Shown here: piece after piece, positions 6,048-8,240 of the stretch
How the letters are laid out: each line of letters starts with the position of its first letter
How positions within the stretch are numbered: position 1 is the stretch's first letter
From: Mageeibacillus sp. UBA5442
GTDB taxonomy: Bacteria; Bacillota; Clostridia; Saccharofermentanales; DTU023
Direction of reading: 5' to 3'
DNA: 8,240 nucleotides
Assembly (NCBI GenBank): GCA_002427475.1
Contig: DIRG01000050.1
Span: 1 to 8,240, forward strand
Position numbers and translations under genes: made by a program
Notes under the pieces: generated by a model
Told to the model about the DNA's origin: nothing
The model's database searches: none
The model's input: the letters and a program-made list of their open reading frames with translations, nothing else

Positions 6048-7139
6048 TCAGTTAATGAAATCAACACCGTCGTCAAGAAGAGCGGACTCACGGTAGATTT
6101 CAATGGCGCTATCCATCAGCGGCAAGGCTATAACGGCTCCACTACCCTCGCCGTGAAAAATATCCAGATCGAGGATGCTGGTTAAACCCAGTGAGCGTAA
6201 GGCAAGCTCGCAACCGGGCTCACTGGTCTTATGCGCTGCAAAGAGGTAATGGCTGATGTTCGGCTGTAGCTTATGCAAAACCACAGCTGCAACCTGGCTG
6301 ATCAAACCGTCGAGGATAATCGGCACCTTATTTAGCGCCGCAGCAGCATAAAAGCCCATCATGGCTGCCAGATCAAAGCCTCCGAAGGTATGCACCGCCT
6401 GCAGAGGATCGCCAGCTTCTACGTCATGCTTTTTCACCGCAGCCGCAATGATTTCCTGTTTACGCAAGAACATATCATCCGACAGACCGGGCTCTCTGCT
6501 ACAGATTGAAGCGGCATCTGTTTCTTCCAGGGCAGCCAAAACAGCGGTCGCGCTTGCAGTATTCGCGCTTCCCGCCTCACCTGCGATCAGGAGTTTGTAG
6601 CCACTCTGTATCGCTCTTAGCGCCAACTCATAGCCCAGCTGAATGGCCAGCATCATTTCAGCTTCATTCATGGCTTCCGTCTGCGCAAAATTTTCTGTTC
6701 CCTCCGGATTAATAACAATATGAACAATTCCGTCTTCGTCACTGAGGTCACGCACTCCTAGATTGACCGGAATTACGGTCGTCTCTTTTTGCCGACCTAG
6801 GATATTGATTATGGCCGTATTCGCAGCAATACTGCGCAGAAGCGGAGCTACAAGATTTGGTGCGGGATTTATTCTGCTCTTTTCAATACCGTTATCAGCT
6901 CCGAAAACAAACACTGCTCGTGGTTTAATTTCGGGATCAGAGCTTCCCGCTATTGCTGCCAACCTCTGATGCATAAGCTCCAGCTGACCAAAAGAAGCGA
7001 GCGGCTTGCTGAGATTATTCCATCTTGCTCGTGCGCGCACGGCCAAGGCCTGATCCGGAAGCTGCAAATCTTGCAACAAGGCCAGAAACTGCTCCTTAGT
7101 CATTAGATTTTTATTAACGCTAGCGTCATTAGTAGTCAT
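6048..7139 (-). CDS. cobT: Divergent CobT-like nicotinate-nucleotide:base phosphoribosyltransferase
   Basis: A 363-residue protein of full CobT length (usually about 340-360). CobT moves the phosphoribosyl group of nicotinate mononucleotide to a lower-ligand base such as 5,6-dimethylbenzimidazole, making the alpha-ribotide for cobamide assembly. Family landmarks are seen in order: LSKPLASFGQLE (43-54), ADNGI (81-85), GEAGSANTASA (187-197), FGGFDLAAMMG (252-262), VPIILDGLIS (272-281), AAHKTSEPG (301-309) and the catalytic GEGSGA (330-335), with Glu331 as the likely catalytic base. Several motifs depart from the usual KPPGSLG, ADHGV and GEMGIGNTTSA. The ATG at 7139 follows a GAGGT ribosome site; an internal Met13 has none. 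It lies 66 nt downstream of uppP. No other cobamide gene or cobalamin riboswitch is visible, so a salvage role or altered base specificity is possible. The family is sure, the exact substrate is not. Confidence 0.85.
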   Translation of the reverse strand: MTTNDASVNKNLMTKEQFLALLQDLQLPDQALAVRARARWNNLSKPLASFGQLELMHQRLAAIAGSSDPEIKPRAVFVFGADNGIEKSRINPAPNLVAPLLRSIAANTAIINILGRQKETTVIPVNLGVRDLSDEDGIVHIVINPEGTENFAQTEAMNEAEMMLAIQLGYELALRAIQSGYKLLIAGEAGSANTASATAVLAALEETDAASICSREPGLSDDMFLRKQEIIAAAVKKHDVEAGDPLQAVHTFGGFDLAAMMGFYAAAALNKVPIILDGLISQVAAVVLHKLQPNISHYLFAAHKTSEPGCELALRSLGLTSILDLDIFHGEGSGAVIALPLMDSAIEIYRESALLDDGVDFIN

Positions 7140-7205
7140 TATTTACCTCAATCAATCTTTTGCGCCTCCCTTTTAGGTAGCGACGCAGAGCTTAAGTGCT
7201 TCTGA

Positions 7206-8114
7206 TTATATCAAGCCCATGTAAGCCACTGCCAGCACAAATATTCCCAAAGCGATGCGATACCAGGCAAAAGGTTTGAAATTATTCGTCCTGATAAATT
7301 TGAGTAAGCCACGAATGACAAAGATGGAAACCAAAAACGCCGTAAGCATACCGACAAAAATCACCAAAACTTGAGTGCTGTTTATATCTCCTTCGTAGCG
7401 GAAAAGCTTGAGCACATTTGCCCCGATCATCACCGGGACCGCCAGATAGAAGGTGAACTTGGCCGCTAAAGGACGTGAAAGCCCGATCAACAGCGCTCCT
7501 AAAATGGTAATGCCCGAACGTGAAGTTCCGGGAAAGACTGCTGCAATAACTTGAAACAGGCCAATGATGACGGCAATCCGCCAGTCGATTTGATTGATTT
7601 CATTTATGCTGCTTTTCTTAGTAGATACATAATTTTCCACTACAATAAAAGCTATACCTACCGCTATTAAAGCAATAGCAACCGATATAGGGTTATAAAA
7701 GAGGCGTTCAAAGGTATCTTGAAACAGTAGTCCTACAACCGCCGCAGGGATAACAGCAATCAGAATATTAACCCACATGCGCAGCTGCGATTTGCTCAGC
7801 AGTAGGGAATCTGAGAAGAAATTAATATATTCCGCTTCGTCCCAAGATTCCGGCGACAAAGCCAAGGTCGTTCTTCGCTTCAAGGGCCAGAGATCCGGCC
7901 AGAAATTGATAATGACAGCCATGATGGATCCAAGGTGTAAAGTGACCATGAATAATGAGAAAAAGGCTGACGCCTGATCCGTTGACGTACCTACATTAAG
8001 CGGCAACCATTCCTCCAAAAGGATTAGATGGCCGGTGCTGCTAATAGGCAGCCACTCGCTAATCCCTTGGACAATGCCGTAAACTATTGCTTTTAATAAC
8101 TCAAGCCATTCCAT
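7206..8114 (-). CDS. uppP: Undecaprenyl-diphosphatase UppP (BacA family)
   Basis: A 302-residue integral membrane enzyme that removes one phosphate from undecaprenyl diphosphate, recycling the lipid carrier for peptidoglycan and other wall polymers. Overproduction of this family gives bacitracin resistance. Motif 1 near the N-terminus is intact: Q16-x-x-x-E20 in GIVQGISEWLPISSTGHL, with Ser25, Ser26 and His29. Motif 2 is PGTSRSG (195-201) with the catalytic Arg199. About eight hydrophobic spans are visible (near 5-20, 52-72, 114-131, 144-161, 179-195, 220-238, 248-270, 285-302). The loop at about 74-112 is hydrophilic and longer than in the 265-280 residue relatives, which accounts for most of the extra length. 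The ATG at 8114 follows GAGGG. The CobT-like gene follows 66 nt downstream with no clear terminator between them. Confidence 0.95.
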   Translation of the reverse strand: MEWLELLKAIVYGIVQGISEWLPISSTGHLILLEEWLPLNVGTSTDQASAFFSLFMVTLHLGSIMAVIINFWPDLWPLKRRTTLALSPESWDEAEYINFFSDSLLLSKSQLRMWVNILIAVIPAAVVGLLFQDTFERLFYNPISVAIALIAVGIAFIVVENYVSTKKSSINEINQIDWRIAVIIGLFQVIAAVFPGTSRSGITILGALLIGLSRPLAAKFTFYLAVPVMIGANVLKLFRYEGDINSTQVLVIFVGMLTAFLVSIFVIRGLLKFIRTNNFKPFAWYRIALGIFVLAVAYMGLI

Positions 8115-8156
8115 TTATAACCCTCTTCTACGCTTTTTTGCGAACTCATAACGGCT

Positions 8157-8185
8157 AGTATTGCACGAGTTCAAGAGGCTGGCAA
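8157..8185 (-). promoter_or_regulatory. Putative uppP promoter with flanking inverted repeat
   Basis: On the minus strand TTGCCA (8180-8185, five of six matching TTGACA) is followed by 17 nt and AATACT (8157-8162, four of six), which is preceded by the extended -10 dinucleotide TG. An inverted repeat, GAACTC (8142-8147) and GAGTTC (8167-8172), brackets the -10 box. This is moderate evidence at best. Confidence 0.4.
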
Positions 8186-8190
8186 CATCC

Positions 8191-8240
8191 TCAATCAGCG
8201 GTGACTAGCTCCAGCACCAAAAATCCCCCCGGCATGACCG
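8191..8240 (-). other. Possible 3' end of an upstream minus-strand gene
   Basis: Two minus-strand frames are open from the window edge. One reads GHAGGIFGAGASHR then TGA (8195-8197). The other reads VMPGGFLVLELVTAD then TGA (8191-8193). Either could be the tail of a protein, and neither is recognisable. About 76-80 nt separate these stops from the uppP start. The fragment is too short to call. Confidence 0.25.

Noticed and set aside
7140..7205. Cobalamin riboswitch before the cobT-like gene
   Set aside because: The 66-nt gap is too short for the roughly 200-nt element, and no B12-box-like sequence was seen here or upstream of uppP.
1..8240. Mobile elements, CRISPR arrays, tRNA or rRNA genes
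   Set aside because: I saw no transposase or integrase motifs, no regularly spaced long direct repeats, and no tRNA-like or rRNA-like sequence.

Overview
The window looks like a chromosomal stretch from an anaerobic low-to-mid GC Firmicute of the class Clostridia. This is inferred from three things: a rubredoxin next to a class A flavodiiron protein (oxygen defence typical of strict anaerobes), a DUF4364 protein (a family I know mainly from Clostridia), and strong AGGAGG-type ribosome binding sites with TTGACA/TATAAT-like promoters. I cannot name the species.

Layout. (1) Positions 1-3608, minus strand: a three-gene operon reading right to left. It encodes a 396-residue regulator with a C-terminal ArsR-type winged helix, then a 631-residue ABC exporter half-transporter, then a second ABC half-transporter whose 3' part lies beyond the window (only 179 codons are present). 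Each junction is an 8-nt overlap (ATGAATAG and ATGGCTAA), so the genes are probably translationally coupled and the two ABC proteins probably form a heterodimer. Upstream of the regulator there is a near-consensus promoter (TTGACA-17-TTTAAT), with an imperfect palindrome covering the predicted transcription start. This fits autorepression. (2) 3609-3855: a divergent promoter region with several TATCTAA-type repeats. (3) 3856-4401, plus strand: a DUF4364 winged-helix protein with its own promoter, ending in a perfect 12-bp hairpin. (4) 4462-5673 and 5738-5899, minus strand: flavodiiron protein preceded by a 53-residue rubredoxin, which is too short for ordinary length cutoffs. Together they are the electron donor and terminal oxidase of an O2 or NO detoxification couple. 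An 11-bp hairpin lies between them. (5) 6048-7139 and 7206-8114, minus strand: a divergent CobT-like phosphoribosyltransferase preceded by UppP (undecaprenyl-diphosphatase), 66 nt apart and probably cotranscribed. The last 50 bases may hold the 3' end of another minus-strand gene.

The most interesting points are the compact regulator-exporter operon with a visible operator and a large unexplained N-terminal sensor-like domain, and the CobT homologue. The latter keeps the catalytic GEG(S/T)GA motif but has changed several substrate-pocket signatures and has no visible cobamide gene next to it. Nothing here amounts to a clearly new defence or mobile system; most of the window is ordinary core genome.
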